Shown: positions 25,540-35,226, numbered from the stretch's first letter. The stretch: 64,000 bases of DNA from Acinetobacter lwoffii (GCF_019343495.1 NZ_CP072549.1:496001-560000), one strand, 5' to 3'. Numbers and translations: made by a program. Notes: generated by a model from the sequence alone, not told the origin.

Positions 25540-28296
25540 ATGCCTGCAAAGAAAAATTTTAAAAAAACGATGCTAAATCGCAGTATGGGGCCTCTCATAC
25601 CACAGCATAGTGGTATGCAGCTGTGTATGAGCATCTTTTTTATGATGTTATCCCATCAGAGCATGGCACAAACCGAACAGCCAGAAACACCCGTAGCCAT
25701 TTCTCAGGCAGAAATGGTGGACGAGCTATCTAAAGAAGCGATTCGTCAGGGGGTGGCCACGTCTGAAACTGAAGCAGAAGAAAAAATCGAAGAAGCCTTG
25801 GAGCCGGAAGTACCAGTTGACAGCATGTTGATGCTGGAACAACAGCAAAATGCAGGATCTGGTCTGGGTGAATTTACGCCGATCGAGTTTGATGATCTGG
25901 AAGATCTGCAAGTACAGACTATTGATCAGAACATGGCGAATGAAATTTACCAGGTAGCCGAGCAAGCCAAACAGGAAGCACAAAACTATCGCAATACTCA
26001 GACCAGCGAAACGGTGGTGGCCGATATCAGCCAGCAAGAACTGCTGGAAATCAATCAGGCGCCGGTTAATGTCGATCAGTTGATGCAATCGATTCAGGCT
26101 GACAGCCAGATTATTGTACAAAATAATGAAGCCGGATTGACCTTGCCAGAAGTGCCAGGTCAGCTTGTCGCTGAGGATGATAAACGTCCGAATCTGTTCA
26201 AACGACTATTTTATAAAATCCGTCCTCCACGTCAGATCATGACCGCAAGAGTTCCCCGCATTAGTGCAGATGTGGTGATCATAAATGGGCAAGGTGTGGC
26301 GCAAAGTAACGGTATGCTGAATCGTAAAGATGTGCCTGAAGGCCATCTGAATTTAAGAAATAATGTCAAAGCCAAATTATCCAGTTTTACCCAAGAGTCT
26401 TTTGGCGACTTTAATTCGGCTTTGCCGCAATTACGCACCTTGTCCAGACAGGCAGCGCAAGCGGTGGGCTATTATAATGCTCAGTTCAGATTTGAAAAAC
26501 TCTCTGACAGTCGGGTTCGGGTTTTTGTGACCCCGAATGAACCTGTCCTGATTAGCAGTCAAAATATTGAATTTACTGGAGAGGGCGCCGAACAGCCGCA
26601 ATTCCAGGTCATCAGTCTTTTACCTGAACAGGAAGAAGGCGATATTTTCAATCATGGCAATTATGAAAAAACCAAGACACGCATTACCACAGCAGCCAAT
26701 AACAATGGTTATTTTGATTCATTCTGGCGTCTGCATGATGTAAAGATTGCTCAGCCACAAAACACCGCCGATGTGAATCTGCGTTTTGAAACGGGTGAAC
26801 GTTATAAATTAGGCAATGTCGAGTTCAGAATGAGCGATCCTGAAAAGGAATTTCCGCTGGATCGAGACGTACTGGAAAGTCTGGTCACCTGGACAGATGG
26901 TGCAGATTATACCTTCTGGCGGGTGAATGGCTTGGCCAATAACCTGACCAACTCACGTTATTTTAACTATACTCTGGTGGATGCGATTCGCCCTGATCCG
27001 CTTGATAAAGAGCTGGAACTGGCACCCGATATTCAAAGCCTGATTGAAGAACAGAAACGGACTGAAGATCAGGCTGCTACTATGCAACCAGCTCGCTCGG
27101 TATCCTCTTCTCAGGAAGTGACCCAGAATGTCGTAGATGAAGACCAGTTTGCCGGTAGCCGCGATCAGGAAAGCGCAAATTTAAGAACTTTACGGGTTGA
27201 GCAGCAAACCAAAGAGAATGAACAGGACCGTTTAAAAGTACAGGCACGGGAAGAGAAAAAGATTCCAGTGATTGTGACTTTAAATGCAGACCGTTTAAAT
27301 AGTGCTGAAGTGGGTTTGGGTTATGGCACAGATACCGATATCCGCTTACGTGGTCAATATCGTCGTGCCATTGTGAACAAGCGCGGACATTCGTTTGATG
27401 CCAACATGGAGTTATCTGGCATCCGTCAGTCGATTGATGGACGTTATAATATTCCCTATCACCATCCGCTGAATGATTATGTCAGTATTGTGGGTGGTTA
27501 TGAGCGTGAAGAGCGTGAAGGCGTCGCACAGGGCGAAGGCCTGTTGATTGAATCGGCAGTCTTAGGGGCAGACCGGATTATTAAAAATCCACTGGGTAAC
27601 TGGCAACGTACTTTTGGCGCCCGTTATCGTCTGGATCGCTTAACACAGGATGGTTCTGTTGATTTTAACCAGATTCCAGAAGCGTTTCGCTTTAATACCG
27701 AAGATGAACAGCAATCGCTACTGGTGGGTTATGAAGTTTCACGTACCGAGAGTGATCGTCGGGTCAATCCGACCAAAGGTTTTAAGCAGACCTATAAGAT
27801 TGAACTGGGCAGTGAGGCTTTACTCTCTGATGCCGATATGGCCATTGTGAATGCAGGTTGGCGGTTTATCTATTCATTGGGTGAAAATGCAGACCATCAG
27901 TTTGTGGGTCGTGCCGATGCAGGCTATATCTTTACTGAAGATTTTGCCAAAGTGCCGTATAACCTGAGATATTTTACCGGGGGTGACCAGAGTATCCGCG
28001 GTTTTGATTATAAGAGCCTTTCTCCGGAAATTGACGGTTTTAAAGTAGGTGGTCAGGCCTTGGGCGTGGCTTCATTAGAATATAATTATCAGTTTAAGGA
28101 AGGCTGGCGTGCTGCGGTCTTTGCAGATGCCGGAAATGCCTATAATAAAGAATTCAGTAATCCGACCGAATATGGCGCGGGTGTGGGTGTGCGTTGGGCT
28201 TCACCGATTGGGCCAATACGTATAGATGTTGCGACTGGACTGTCTGATGACAATTATCCGATTCGTTTACATTTCTTTATTGGATCACAGTTATAA
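25540..28296 (+). CDS. tamA: TamA-like outer-membrane assembly protein (Omp85 family)
   Basis: A 918-residue outer-membrane protein, partner of TamB in moving proteins or phospholipids to the outer membrane. A signal peptide (about 1-43, ending SMA) is followed by an acidic region (about 44-225), POTRA domains (about 230-495), a charged Gln/Glu-rich linker (about 497-575), and a C-terminal 16-strand barrel with RRVNPTKGFKQTYKIELGS and YFTGGDQSIRGFDYKSLSP (the L6 VRGF-type motif). It ends in a beta-signal IRLHFFIGSQL. E. coli TamA has 577 residues, so the acidic region and linker account for the excess. It lies 35 bases before tamB. Confidence 0.92.
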   Translation: MPAKKNFKKTMLNRSMGPLIPQHSGMQLCMSIFFMMLSHQSMAQTEQPETPVAISQAEMVDELSKEAIRQGVATSETEAEEKIEEALEPEVPVDSMLMLEQQQNAGSGLGEFTPIEFDDLEDLQVQTIDQNMANEIYQVAEQAKQEAQNYRNTQTSETVVADISQQELLEINQAPVNVDQLMQSIQADSQIIVQNNEAGLTLPEVPGQLVAEDDKRPNLFKRLFYKIRPPRQIMTARVPRISADVVIINGQGVAQSNGMLNRKDVPEGHLNLRNNVKAKLSSFTQESFGDFNSALPQLRTLSRQAAQAVGYYNAQFRFEKLSDSRVRVFVTPNEPVLISSQNIEFTGEGAEQPQFQVISLLPEQEEGDIFNHGNYEKTKTRITTAANNNGYFDSFWRLHDVKIAQPQNTADVNLRFETGERYKLGNVEFRMSDPEKEFPLDRDVLESLVTWTDGADYTFWRVNGLANNLTNSRYFNYTLVDAIRPDPLDKELELAPDIQSLIEEQKRTEDQAATMQPARSVSSSQEVTQNVVDEDQFAGSRDQESANLRTLRVEQQTKENEQDRLKVQAREEKKIPVIVTLNADRLNSAEVGLGYGTDTDIRLRGQYRRAIVNKRGHSFDANMELSGIRQSIDGRYNIPYHHPLNDYVSIVGGYEREEREGVAQGEGLLIESAVLGADRIIKNPLGNWQRTFGARYRLDRLTQDGSVDFNQIPEAFRFNTEDEQQSLLVGYEVSRTESDRRVNPTKGFKQTYKIELGSEALLSDADMAIVNAGWRFIYSLGENADHQFVGRADAGYIFTEDFAKVPYNLRYFTGGDQSIRGFDYKSLSPEIDGFKVGGQALGVASLEYNYQFKEGWRAAVFADAGNAYNKEFSNPTEYGAGVGVRWASPIGPIRIDVATGLSDDNYPIRLHFFIGSQL

Positions 28297-28331
28297 AACA
28301 TCATTTTAAAAAATAGTTATTTGGGTAGATC

Positions 28332-31300
28332 ATGGTCGAGAACCAACCACAGCCAGAACAAGAACCACAAGATAGCGTTGTGCCGAAAAAGCGCCGTATA
28401 TTCAGAAGCATCCTATTGTCGGTGCTTTTTTCGCTGATTTTTCTGCTGTCTGTGTTGGCTCTACTGTTTTCGACCAATCAGGGCAGTAAATTTCTGCTGG
28501 ATCAGGTGCTGGAACGCCAGCAAATTATTCAATATGAATATGAAGGCGGCAATTTATGGCGCGGAATTATTCTTAAAAATGTGCTGGTCAGCCTGAAACC
28601 AGTCGATGTCAAAATTGATCGTGCTGATGTTAAGCTGGGCTGGCGCGCGATTGTCAAAAAAGAAATTCATCTGACTGAAGCCGATGTCCTCAATCTGCAA
28701 ATTATTAACAAGCAACCATCAACGGGCGAACCGTTCAAGTTTAATGCTATCCGTTTGCCTTTTATCTTGCGCGTTGATCATTTACTGCTGGATCATTTGG
28801 TCATTAAAACCCAGACCAATGCAGTTGATTTCTATAATATTGAATTAAATGAGGCGCTCTGGTCCGGCACCGAATTAAATTTTGAAGATTCCCGGATGGA
28901 TATGGGCTATCTATCGGTACGTGAAGCCACGGGTAAAATGCAGTTTGAAGGCAAATATCCGCTAGATGCCACGGGCATCGTCAATCTGCCTTCTTTAAGA
29001 GACAGCCTGAATATTCATGATATTCAGGTGCGGGCACGCGGAACACTGGACACGATTCAGGCTGGCGTAGCAACCAATACGCCTGATTTATTAACCGGTT
29101 GGGTTATCGTACATCCGATGCGTCCTCAGGTACCGATGCGCGGCGAGTTAAAGTTCAAAGATTACCACTGGCCTATTCTGGCCGAACAGAAACTGTTTAC
29201 CAAAGACGGTATTGCCGAGTTTAATGGCGATATCAAGCGTCTGGACCTGAACGTCCAGACTGACCTGATTGGGGAAAATATTCCGCAAGGCCAATATAGT
29301 GCGGTGATGTATACCGATCTGGTCAATCAGCTGAATATTACCGATCTGAATGGTCAGTTGATGAAAGGTACAGTTAGCCTTGCCGGGACAGTAGGCTGGA
29401 AAGACCGGGTCAGCTGGGATCTGGCTGGGCGTTTGAACGGGATTGATCCCAAGCACGAGCGCATTCCGCAAGTCGTACAAGATTTCTTGCCGCCAAGTCT
29501 GGATGCGAATATTGCTTCTGCGGGTAACCTGGAAAATGGCTTGAACCTTACCGGACTGGTTGATTTCGACCGTTATGAAAGCTGGAATCTGAAGCTGGAT
29601 CAAAACCCAGCCAAAGGCAATAAAGTACAACCGATGCTGTTAGATGTTGCCTGGAAAAATATTGATCGCGCCGTACCTTATGTGGGCTGGCTCAGCAGTC
29701 AGTCTGGCGATGTCAAATTGGCATTGGTCGAAGGTCAGCAGAATATTCATGTGGCGACTAAAGTCGAGCAGCATGAAGAAGGACTTCTACCTGCAGGCAT
29801 GTACCAAGCCAAGCTCAATCTGAACAAAAATATCCTGAATGTCCCGAGCTTTAATTACAGCGCCAATGCAGCAGGCAGCTTAAGCGGCAATGCACGGATT
29901 GAACTGCCACAGGAAAAACGCCAGTTAAAATGGGCCGCAGTATTAAATGCCAAAAATTTGAATACCCAAAGTATTGCGGCAGCTTCACCGGTAGATCGTT
30001 TGAATGGCCAGGTTAAAGCCAATGGTTATGCGCAACCGAATCAGCAGATTATCAAACTGAACAGTGTTGACTTGACCGGACGACTGGCGGAGCAAAATGA
30101 AACCGTACGTTTGACCGGAAACAGCACCATTGCCTTGTTATTCCATAATGAAAAAGCGGGTGGTGGTTTTAAAGGTTATGCGGTCAATTATGATGGTGCT
30201 TTAAATGCCAGCCAGCTTAAAGCCAGTCAGGGTATGCTGAAACTGCGCGTTTCAGGCACACCAGAAATGTTGAAGATAAATGAATTTCGTCATGATGGTG
30301 TGGCTGGCAAGATTAATGCCAACGGTCTGGTCAATCTGGCGAATGGCATTGGCTGGGATATCAACGCATCCTTAATCCGCTTTAAGCCGCAATATTTTAA
30401 TGCCAAACTGAAAGGTGAATTGTCAGGCAATGTGCAAACTCAAGGGGTGTGGTCAGATGCCTTAAAACGCATTCAGATTCAACGCTTGAATCTGGCCGGT
30501 ATGCTGAATAACAAACCGGTACGTGGCAAGGGTAATTTATCGGTCATCATTAATTCAAACCAGCGTGGTTTTGTACCACAGCAGTTTGAAGCCAATAACT
30601 TGTTCCTGTCTTATGCCAGCAACCAGATTCAGGCGACCGGTAATGCACAAAACCTCCAACTAAAAGTGAATGCACCGGCCCTGTTTGAATTGTATCCGGG
30701 CTTAAGAGGTCGTGCGCAGGGCTATATCAATATGCAGGCGCAGCCACGATTGCAGGCTTCAGCTAATCTATCTATCGATAATTTTGCTTTTAAAAACCTG
30801 TTTAGCGTGCAGAAAGTTCGTGTTCGCGGACAGTTGCCAACATCGCAAAGCACACCAACCTTATTGACCGCGACAATGGATCGCCTGCGTAGCGGTTCAC
30901 GCGAGATTGTACGCGGTGAGATATCACTGGCCGGTACCCGTGCTGCGCACATTCTCAAAGTGCAGGCAGAAAACCGCCTGTCAAAATTCTTTGTGCAGCT
31001 CGCCGGTGGCTTTAATGCCCAAAATAACTGGCTGGGTCAGATTCAAAAAGGTGATTTCGACTCTTTACGTGCTCGTCTGGTGCAGCGTCAAAATGCAGCC
31101 GTGATTTATAACAGTGCTCAATCGGATCTGTTTGTTGGTGCTCATTGCTGGATGAGTCAGCAAAGCCAGTTGTGTTTTGATCAGCCGATTCGGGTTAATA
31201 AAACCCGTGGCAGTGCCTCTTTTGTTACCCAAAACCTTGATCTGGAAGATTTCAGTGCATTCTTGCCTGATGGATTGGCGTTGACGGGTAAAGTCAATGG

Positions 31301-32852
31301 TTATGCCAAGGCTGCCTGGGCGCAAGGTGCCAAACCTAAAATTGACGCACGTCTGGTGACGCGTAATGGTGTGGTGGGCTTATCTTCTGAAGATCCGGAT
31401 TATTTGGGTTCTACACTGAAATATGATGAAGTCGGTCTGGTGGCAAAAAGTGTGGCAGATGGCTTGCAACTTCGGCTGGACGTTAAAACCCCGGATATCG
31501 GAACCGGCTATGCCAATGTCATCATTGATCCATACCGTGACAGTAAACCGATGCGTGGCGAAATTGCCTTTAACCAGGTACGGCTCAAAGTCTTTAAGCC
31601 ATTTATTCAGGACATCCGTAATCTGGACGGGATTTTATCTTATGCCGGAAAAATTAGCGGAACTTTAACGGATCCTTTGCTTGAAGGTGAGGTTCGTGTC
31701 AAAGATGCTTCAATCAGCATGATCTCCCTACCGGTGAATTTGACCAATGTACAGCTCTATTCATCCATACGTCAGAATTCGGCCAGCATCAATGGCGCAT
31801 TTAACAGTGGCCGTGGTGTGGGCAAATTAACCGGTTCTGTGGAATGGAAAGGTGATCCGCGGGTGCAGTTAAAACTGCAAGGGGACAATCTGCTGATTCG
31901 TCAGGCCCCATTAATTACCGCTGTAGTGACACCTGATTTGACTTTGGACATGTATCCATTTAATAAAAAACTGAGTCTGAGTGGCACAATCGATGTACCG
32001 CGGGCATTGATTTCAATGCCTGAAGCCTCAGAACCTGTAGTTGGTTTATCTTCAGATGTACGTGTCGTGCGTGAAGGTGATGATCAGCTGGCGATCTTGA
32101 AGTCTGCACGTCCTTGGGATATCCGGGCAGATGTTGCCGTTTCTTTAGGGAATCAGGTGATTTTCCAGGGCTTTGACAGTCGTATTCCACTCTTGGGTCG
32201 AGTCAATCTGTCACAGCGTGGTCTGGAAACCGCAATGCGTGCCAATGGTGCAATCGGGGTATCACAGCGGGTGAAAATCGAAGCCTATGGTCAAAGTCTG
32301 GACCTGAATCGTGCTATCGCACGTTTTAATGGTGAACTTACCAATCCGACACTGGACATTGATGCCAATAAATCGGTTCAGGGTAGTACAGTTGGAGTGC
32401 GCGTAACAGGGACTGCATCGAGTCCAAGTATTCAGATTTATAATGATGCAGGCCTGTCAGAACAGGAAGCCTTGAATGCCTTGATTACCGGTCGTGTTAA
32501 TGAGGGTGTATCTGGTTTAAGCCAGGCTGAAGGATTTAGATCCGATGTGAATAATACGATCGCTGCTGCGGGGATTAGTCTGGGCTTGGGTAGCACCCGC
32601 GCACTGACCAACCAGATCGGGCGCAGTTTTGGCTTAACTGGTCTAGCTCTGGATGCTCAAGGTACAGGAGATGATACCCAGGTTTCTGTGACCGGTTATA
32701 TTACGCCGGATTTATATCTGCGCTATGGGGTCGGGGTATTCACACCAGTGAATAAGCTGACTTTACGTTATCAGGTAAATCAGCGTCTGTATTTAGAAGC
32801 GAGTCAGTCTTTAGAGCGTGCGATTGACTTGTTCTATAACTGGCGATTCTAA
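28332..32852 (+). CDS. tamB: TamB-like translocation and assembly module protein (DUF490/AsmA-like)
   Basis: A 1506-residue inner-membrane-anchored periplasmic protein. One membrane helix (about 27-50, SILLSVLFSLIFLLSVLALL) precedes a long beta-rich repetitive body expected to form a hydrophobic-grooved taco-shaped bridge. The C-terminal DUF490 domain has DIDANKSVQGSTVGVRVTGT, SPSIQIYNDAGLSEQEALNALITGR and the terminal LTLRYQVNQRLYLEAS. E. coli TamB has 1259 residues. It works with TamA and is linked to lipid transport to the outer membrane. It is co-transcribed with tamA and followed by a terminator. Confidence 0.94.
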   Translation: MVENQPQPEQEPQDSVVPKKRRIFRSILLSVLFSLIFLLSVLALLFSTNQGSKFLLDQVLERQQIIQYEYEGGNLWRGIILKNVLVSLKPVDVKIDRADVKLGWRAIVKKEIHLTEADVLNLQIINKQPSTGEPFKFNAIRLPFILRVDHLLLDHLVIKTQTNAVDFYNIELNEALWSGTELNFEDSRMDMGYLSVREATGKMQFEGKYPLDATGIVNLPSLRDSLNIHDIQVRARGTLDTIQAGVATNTPDLLTGWVIVHPMRPQVPMRGELKFKDYHWPILAEQKLFTKDGIAEFNGDIKRLDLNVQTDLIGENIPQGQYSAVMYTDLVNQLNITDLNGQLMKGTVSLAGTVGWKDRVSWDLAGRLNGIDPKHERIPQVVQDFLPPSLDANIASAGNLENGLNLTGLVDFDRYESWNLKLDQNPAKGNKVQPMLLDVAWKNIDRAVPYVGWLSSQSGDVKLALVEGQQNIHVATKVEQHEEGLLPAGMYQAKLNLNKNILNVPSFNYSANAAGSLSGNARIELPQEKRQLKWAAVLNAKNLNTQSIAAASPVDRLNGQVKANGYAQPNQQIIKLNSVDLTGRLAEQNETVRLTGNSTIALLFHNEKAGGGFKGYAVNYDGALNASQLKASQGMLKLRVSGTPEMLKINEFRHDGVAGKINANGLVNLANGIGWDINASLIRFKPQYFNAKLKGELSGNVQTQGVWSDALKRIQIQRLNLAGMLNNKPVRGKGNLSVIINSNQRGFVPQQFEANNLFLSYASNQIQATGNAQNLQLKVNAPALFELYPGLRGRAQGYINMQAQPRLQASANLSIDNFAFKNLFSVQKVRVRGQLPTSQSTPTLLTATMDRLRSGSREIVRGEISLAGTRAAHILKVQAENRLSKFFVQLAGGFNAQNNWLGQIQKGDFDSLRARLVQRQNAAVIYNSAQSDLFVGAHCWMSQQSQLCFDQPIRVNKTRGSASFVTQNLDLEDFSAFLPDGLALTGKVNGYAKAAWAQGAKPKIDARLVTRNGVVGLSSEDPDYLGSTLKYDEVGLVAKSVADGLQLRLDVKTPDIGTGYANVIIDPYRDSKPMRGEIAFNQVRLKVFKPFIQDIRNLDGILSYAGKISGTLTDPLLEGEVRVKDASISMISLPVNLTNVQLYSSIRQNSASINGAFNSGRGVGKLTGSVEWKGDPRVQLKLQGDNLLIRQAPLITAVVTPDLTLDMYPFNKKLSLSGTIDVPRALISMPEASEPVVGLSSDVRVVREGDDQLAILKSARPWDIRADVAVSLGNQVIFQGFDSRIPLLGRVNLSQRGLETAMRANGAIGVSQRVKIEAYGQSLDLNRAIARFNGELTNPTLDIDANKSVQGSTVGVRVTGTASSPSIQIYNDAGLSEQEALNALITGRVNEGVSGLSQAEGFRSDVNNTIAAAGISLGLGSTRALTNQIGRSFGLTGLALDAQGTGDDTQVSVTGYITPDLYLRYGVGVFTPVNKLTLRYQVNQRLYLEASQSLERAIDLFYNWRF

Positions 32853-32859
32853 TCCGAAT

Positions 32860-32888
32860 AAAAAAGCCCTAATTTTAGGGCTTTTTTA
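32860..32888 (+). terminator. Terminator of tamA-tamB
   Basis: AAAAAGCCCT-AATTTT-AGGGCTTTTTT, 8 bases after the tamB stop. Confidence 0.92.
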
Positions 32889-33176
32889 TTATGAGACAGC
32901 ACACAGATTTTATTGGCTATAAAGTAGATTGATGTATTAGTCAGCAGAAGCATTGATATCTAAATTCAATCCCTATCCATATATGACAATAGAGTTACGA
33001 GTAGAGAAAGAACTTAGGATGAGACTTCAGGGTGAAGAAAACTGCTCGTCGCATGAGTCAGCTATCACATATAGAAAATCAATTAAAACATGCAATAACA
33101 GACTGAAAATCAATAAACCCATAATAAAAATAGGTGTATATTGAAAATACGATTTCACGCATAAGAGCATCTTCGC
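32889..33176. other. Intergenic region, start of accessory islet
   Basis: About 290 AT-rich bases. An open frame at 32953-33144 has no ribosome site and an irregular composition, and I do not support it. The promoter of the 67-residue gene should lie near the right end. Confidence 0.35.
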
Positions 33177-33380
33177 ATGTCGACTAAATTTATCATCCGT
33201 TTTGCTGCGATTCTATTTTCTGTACTTATTTTGACTGCATTAGCCATTCAATTTTTCTTTAAATCTGATGTAACCGTAGTTCTATGGATTTTCGCTGTAC
33301 CTTTCATTTTGGGCATTCCAATTTTGGCTTCTATTGTATTGACCACCAATGATGAACTTGATATTCATAGCGTTAATTAG
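33177..33380 (+). CDS. Hypothetical small membrane protein
   Basis: A 67-residue protein with two hydrophobic helices (about 7-28 and 33-55), MSTKFIIRFAAILFSVLILT and VVLWIFAVPFILGIPILASI, and a short acidic C-terminal tail. No family recognised. It stands alone between the tamB terminator and a further terminator-like hairpin, upstream of an insertion sequence. ATG has only a weak ribosome site. Plausible as a gene by composition and isolation. Confidence 0.55.
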   Translation: MSTKFIIRFAAILFSVLILTALAIQFFFKSDVTVVLWIFAVPFILGIPILASIVLTTNDELDIHSVN

Positions 33381-33520
33381 GCTTGAACCTTAAAGTGACG
33401 TATTTAAAAACATCTGATCTTTGCTGATAGAGCAGCTGACATTTGCACTTTGTTCGATAAAACAGACCTTATTTTAGAGCAATGCCAGTCAGTTAAGCAT
33501 GCATTAGAAAATGTAGTAAA

Positions 33521-33549
33521 AGTGAGTGTATATTTACGCTCATTTTTTT
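33521..33549 (+). terminator. Probable terminator after the 67-residue gene
   Basis: GTGAGTGTA pairs with TACGCTCAT (G-U pairs allowed) and runs into TTTTTTT. It ends 13 bases before the left end of the insertion sequence. Confidence 0.65.
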
Positions 33550-33646
33550 ATCAGGTCATTAGATCTCTTTCATAAATCAAAAAACGATCTTCTTTTTGGT
33601 TAATATTTGCACTCCGGATTTCTTAGTATTCGTGCATAATCTGCGG

Positions 33647-34042
33647 ATGAAATACATCGATTCAAACAAGCTTTCTGATCCTCAGTTCAAGCGATACACA
33701 GGCATCTCATGGTCAACTTTCTATTTGATGGTTGAGCAATTGCAGAAGCATGTCTCTGCCAAAGGCAGACCGCCCAAGTTAAGCCTGGAGGATCAGGTTC
33801 TGCTCTGTCTGAGCTATTGGCGGGAATACCGAACCTTATTTCACGTTGCGACGAGTTACGGGGTTTCAGAGCCCACAGCCTCAAGAATTGTCCGTCATGT
33901 TGAAGACTGCCTGATTCGGTCCAATCTGTTTAATTTACCCAAAGATTTACCCGAGGGCGAAGGCATCGACTGGAATGTTGTGATCGTGGATGCCACGGAA
34001 ATTCCAATCCAAAGGCCTAAAAAAACAGAAGAAAAGCTATAG
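33647..34042 (+). CDS. IS5-family transposase, upstream frame (OrfA)
   Basis: About 131 residues from ATG at 33647 (MKYIDSNKLSDPQFKRYTG). It carries a helix-turn-helix-type N-terminal domain (RPPKLSLEDQVLLCLSYWRE, SYGVSEPTASRIVRHVE) and the first catalytic Asp in VVIVDATEIPIQRPKK. The frame ends shortly after an A7 run. A full catalytic domain requires joining to the next frame by a +1 (or -2) shift at that run. The alternative upstream start at 33596 (TTG) lacks support. Confidence 0.75.
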   Translation: MKYIDSNKLSDPQFKRYTGISWSTFYLMVEQLQKHVSAKGRPPKLSLEDQVLLCLSYWREYRTLFHVATSYGVSEPTASRIVRHVEDCLIRSNLFNLPKDLPEGEGIDWNVVIVDATEIPIQRPKKTEEKL

Positions 34043-34460
34043 CGGCAAGAAAAAGACCCATACCTTTAAAGTACAGGCCATGATTCACTACAAAACTCAG
34101 CAAATTCTGAGTTTATGTACCAGTCGCGGTGCAGTGCATGATTTCAAGTTGTTCAAACGCAATTTAAACCAGATTCCTTTTGGGGCTTTTATCCTTGCAG
34201 ATAAAGGCTATCAGGGGATTTATGTGTTGTATCCGAATAGCCTGTTGCCATTAAAAGCCAAAAGACACTGTAAATTGGATCCTGAATTGAAAATCTATAA
34301 TCAAGAAATCAATAAAAGAAGAATCGGAATTGAGCATGTATTTGGCAGCCTGAAAACCTTCAAAATCCTTGCTGAGCGTTATCGAAATAGAGGTAAAAGG
34401 CTTGGTTTGAGATTCAATTTAATCGCTGGAATCTACAACTTGGAACTGAGCAAAAAATGA
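33990..34460 (+). CDS. IS5-family transposase, downstream frame (OrfB)
   Basis: Carries the rest of the DDE domain: QKKSYSGKKKTHTFKVQ, the second Asp in ILADKGYQGI, and the Glu in RRIGIEHVFGSLKTFKILAERYRNRGKR. The first catalytic Asp lies in OrfA, so neither frame alone can be active. The nominal ATG at 33990 is probably not used; the part before residue 13 is out-of-frame OrfA coding sequence. The join that restores the family sequence is PKK of OrfA to QKKSYSGKKK here. Confidence 0.75.
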   Translation: MPRKFQSKGLKKQKKSYSGKKKTHTFKVQAMIHYKTQQILSLCTSRGAVHDFKLFKRNLNQIPFGAFILADKGYQGIYVLYPNSLLPLKAKRHCKLDPELKIYNQEINKRRIGIEHVFGSLKTFKILAERYRNRGKRLGLRFNLIAGIYNLELSKK

Positions 34461-34607
34461 TTTATGAAAGAGGTCTATTCCAGAATTTGGATTTAACTCT
34501 CAAATCATCATGATTTACATAAACTCTAAGAAATAAGGGAATATTCTTATCATTATTCATTCAAAATAGGTCTTCATCATAAAACTCATCATTTTAGAGA
34601 AAACAGA

Positions 34608-34877
34608 ATGCCTAAAAATAATTATCTACCAGCTCTAGAACAAGTTTATGACTTTTTAAAGGAACGACCAGGTTTTAAGGATAAAAGTGAATTTGATAAA
34701 GCGGTAGAATATTTTAGAACTCTACATGAAAGTGATCCTCTGGATTTCAGAGTTCAAGCACCGAATACTGTCGCTGGAAAATTTGGGGCTAAAGAAACTA
34801 TAAATTTAGGGTCTATGCCAGAATTCAGTAATAAGGAAAATTTCCTTAACTGGATAGATACGCAAATTAACCACTAG
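34608..34877 (+). CDS. Hypothetical protein, orphan of accessory islet
   Basis: An 89-residue charged soluble protein, probably helical in its first half (LPALEQVYDFLKERPGFKD, EFDKAVEYFRTLHES). The second half resembles that of the 95-residue protein at 35335: both have VxAxN followed without gap by MP-x-F-x-x-K-x-x-FL at the same spacing. No family recognised. It begins 132 bases after the insertion sequence. Possibly of phage or plasmid origin given the islet; that is inference. Confidence 0.6.
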   Translation: MPKNNYLPALEQVYDFLKERPGFKDKSEFDKAVEYFRTLHESDPLDFRVQAPNTVAGKFGAKETINLGSMPEFSNKENFLNWIDTQINH

Positions 34878-35034
34878 TTGAAAGACTTTAAGCAAACGCA
34901 TCATACGGCAGGTTTTCATTTATTATTCATACATTCATTAACATGTAGTACAGAAAACAATCGAAACTGAGTTGGAAAACTACAAATTTGAATGATAACT
35001 TTGTATTCAAATCTTCCCAGTAAAGAGGTGAGCA

Positions 35035-35175
35035 ATGAAGTTGTTGACTTTGGTTGGTATGGGAGTAGCAGCGAGTTATTGTTATAAAACTATGAAAAAT
35101 GGCAAGCTTGCTCTTTCAAAACCTGACTTTGATGAAAGTGTAAAACGATTTGTACTGCAAGAATTTGCAGCTTAG
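35035..35175 (+). CDS. Hypothetical 46-residue protein
   Basis: ATG at 35035 follows AGAGGTGAG at good spacing. The protein starts MKLLTLVGMGVAASYCYKTM, a short hydrophobic segment that may be a signal anchor. A basic stretch (KNGKLALSK) and an acidic/helical end (DFDESVKRFVLQEFAA) follow. A terminator hairpin begins about 25 bases after the stop, supporting a real transcription unit. No family recognised. Confidence 0.55.
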   Translation: MKLLTLVGMGVAASYCYKTMKNGKLALSKPDFDESVKRFVLQEFAA

Positions 35176-35196
35176 TTCTTCACGATATATTTTCCA

Positions 35197-35226
35197 AAAA
35201 GGCTCATCGGATGATGGGCTTTTTTA
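35197..35226 (+). terminator. Terminator after the 46-residue gene
   Basis: GCTCATC and GATGGGC pair (one G-U) and run into TTTTTTATTTT. Confidence 0.75.

Larger units (their letters stand above)
33562..34475 (+). mobile_element. IS5-family insertion sequence, 914 bp
   Basis: Terminal inverted repeats of 18 bp match at 17 positions: left GATCTCTTTCATAAATCA (33562-33579), right end reading inward GACCTCTTTCATAAATCA. TA dinucleotides flank both ends, consistent with a TA target duplication. The two overlapping frames inside encode a DDE transposase of the IS427-like subgroup, with a frame change at an A7 run. I cannot name the element without a database. Confidence 0.88.

Noticed and set aside
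29148-29630. 160-codon minus-strand frame inside tamB
   Set aside because: Antisense shadow within a long, well-supported TamB reading frame.
32953-33144. 63-codon frame after tamB
   Set aside because: No ribosome site, atypical composition and no terminator or neighbour support.
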